A stretch of DNA of 64,000 nucleotides from Vogesella indigofera. GTDB taxonomy: Bacteria > Pseudomonadota > Gammaproteobacteria > Burkholderiales > Chromobacteriaceae. This document shows, piece by piece, positions 63,418-64,000 of this stretch. The notes under the pieces were generated by a model, which did no database searches, was not told the DNA's origin, and saw only the letters and a list, made by a program, of their open reading frames with translations. The position numbers were made by a program, and so were the translations under genes. Position 1 is the stretch's first letter. Each line of letters starts with the position of its first letter. Location of the stretch: assembly GCF_003633895.1 (NCBI RefSeq), contig NZ_RBID01000011.1:62001-126000 (forward strand), in the 5' to 3' direction.

Positions 63418-64000
63418 ATGCAAAGCCATACTCAGCTGCTTGAGGCCGAAACCGGGAGCCTGAAGGCTTGGACGCCCGGTGTGCTCCGGCCCATCCTGGA
63501 TCCGGCCGTTGCGGATATCGTTTATTCCTCGCCGCAGTCGCTGTTGGACCTGGTCGAACGCTATGGTTCGCCACTCAATATCGTTTGGCCGCACATCCTG
63601 AAACAGAACGTCGAGGCGTTGCGCGCGGTATTGCGTAAGCATCAGGTGCGCTTCGACGTGTTTTACGGGGCCAAGGTCAATAAGTCGCAGGCGTTGGTGC
63701 GCGCCGCGGTAGAGGCCGGTATCGGCGTGGATGTGTCCAGTGTTTACGAGATGCGGGACGCCCTGCGTGCCGGCGTGGCCCCCGCCAGACTGTGCGCTAC
63801 CGGCCCGGCCAAGACCCGCGAATTCCACGCCGAACTCATCGCCAATGTGGCGTTGATCTCGGTGGATTCGGCCGAGGAATTGGCGGAGCTGGAGGCTTGC
63901 TTGCACAGGGTCGCCAACGGGAGCGTGGCGCGAGTGCTGCTGCGCTACCGGCCAGCCTCCTCGTCGGCAAGCCGCTTCGGCATGGGAGGGGATGAGCTGT
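63418..64000 (+). CDS. Y4yA-like PLP-dependent decarboxylase-family enzyme, 5' part
   Basis: Visible 194 residues of a fold-type III PLP enzyme (alanine racemase/DapDC family). FYGAKVNKS (about 81-89) holds the PLP Lys; RPASSSASRFGMGG follows the barrel start. The gene runs off the right edge. GGGGGAGG lies 5 bases before the ATG. Its place after a Fur-boxed receptor suggests a siderophore biosynthesis enzyme, as for the Y4yA-type members of NRPS-independent siderophore clusters. This role is inferred. Confidence 0.75.
   Translation, partial: MQSHTQLLEAETGSLKAWTPGVLRPILDPAVADIVYSSPQSLLDLVERYGSPLNIVWPHILKQNVEALRAVLRKHQVRFDVFYGAKVNKSQALVRAAVEAGIGVDVSSVYEMRDALRAGVAPARLCATGPAKTREFHAELIANVALISVDSAEELAELEACLHRVANGSVARVLLRYRPASSSASRFGMGGDEL

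Overview
The window is about 64 kb of GC-rich chromosomal DNA, most likely from a betaproteobacterium. The native half suggests a Neisseriales/Chromobacteriaceae-type genome. It has the order D-Ala-D-Ala carboxypeptidase, DUF493, lipB, lipA, a tmRNA whose tag reads ANDENYALAA, a Zur-controlled znu operon, paired cytochromes c', and a 14-base iterated word, AAGGTTGGCCGCAA, that behaves like a DNA-uptake-type sequence. No rRNA operon, tRNA or CRISPR array was seen. Genus is inference only.

Left part (1-26 kb), accessory in character. It opens with the 3' half of a CusA-type copper/silver RND pump and a CusF-like chaperone. Next comes a plasmid/ICE-like cassette (DUF932 protein, unknown protein, YqaJ exonuclease, Cys-containing gp3/RDF-like protein) punctuated by short hairpins. 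A divergent XRE repressor with clear operator repeats follows, then three small membrane, exported or lipoprotein genes and a YfjP-type GTPase. From 8.2 to 12.6 kb lies a minus-strand iron-linked region: Tat-exported DUF1513 protein plus a four-helix membrane protein, and a 'mini-Rnf' made only of RnfD and RnfC. Each transcription unit has a Fur-box-like site upstream. Signalling genes follow: a degenerate HD-GYP protein with an in-frame TAG near its 5' end, a MASE1-PAS-GGDEF protein, an orphan ChrB N-terminal-domain protein and a Cache-GGDEF protein. Then come a hydrolase fossil, a metallo-beta-lactamase-fold protein and a convergent KAP P-loop NTPase (candidate defence cargo), and a DUF2939 protein.

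Middle (26-43 kb). tmRNA (ssrA) on the minus strand is followed by a CHASE2-GGDEF/LysM-FecR pair, a 56-residue DUF3330 protein, gph, ilvA, dacA/C, DUF493-lipB-lipA, an unknown protein, a TenA/haem-oxygenase-like protein translationally coupled to a GGDEF-EAL protein, tyrS, cytochrome b561 and two cytochromes c'.

Right part (43-64 kb). A zinc-starvation operon (zur, COG0523 GTPase, His-rich membrane peptide, znuC, znuB, znuA) begins behind a Zur-box-like palindrome. It is followed by a DsbD_2/TauE-like membrane protein, an enoyl-CoA hydratase, two parvulin-type chaperones, bolA-yciI, a DHH phosphoesterase, a HAD phosphatase, an orphan ParA, a GMP reductase and a VanZ-like protein. A gluconate-type module comes next: LacI/GntR repressor, two operators, gntK and a TRAP dctQMP transporter. 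The window ends in a Fur-boxed TonB siderophore receptor and the start of a Y4yA-like PLP enzyme. Two related ~145-bp elements with GAACCTGTTCAA-type terminal inverted repeats (MITE-like) sit at the stop codons of neighbouring genes at 52.65 and 55.84 kb.

The strongest leads are the iterated AAGGTTGGCCGCAA word, with 10 exact copies between 30.0 and 60.7 kb and none seen elsewhere; the Fur-boxed RnfC/RnfD-only module; the MBL-fold/KAP NTPase pair; and the MITE-like pair. All motif counts were made by eye.
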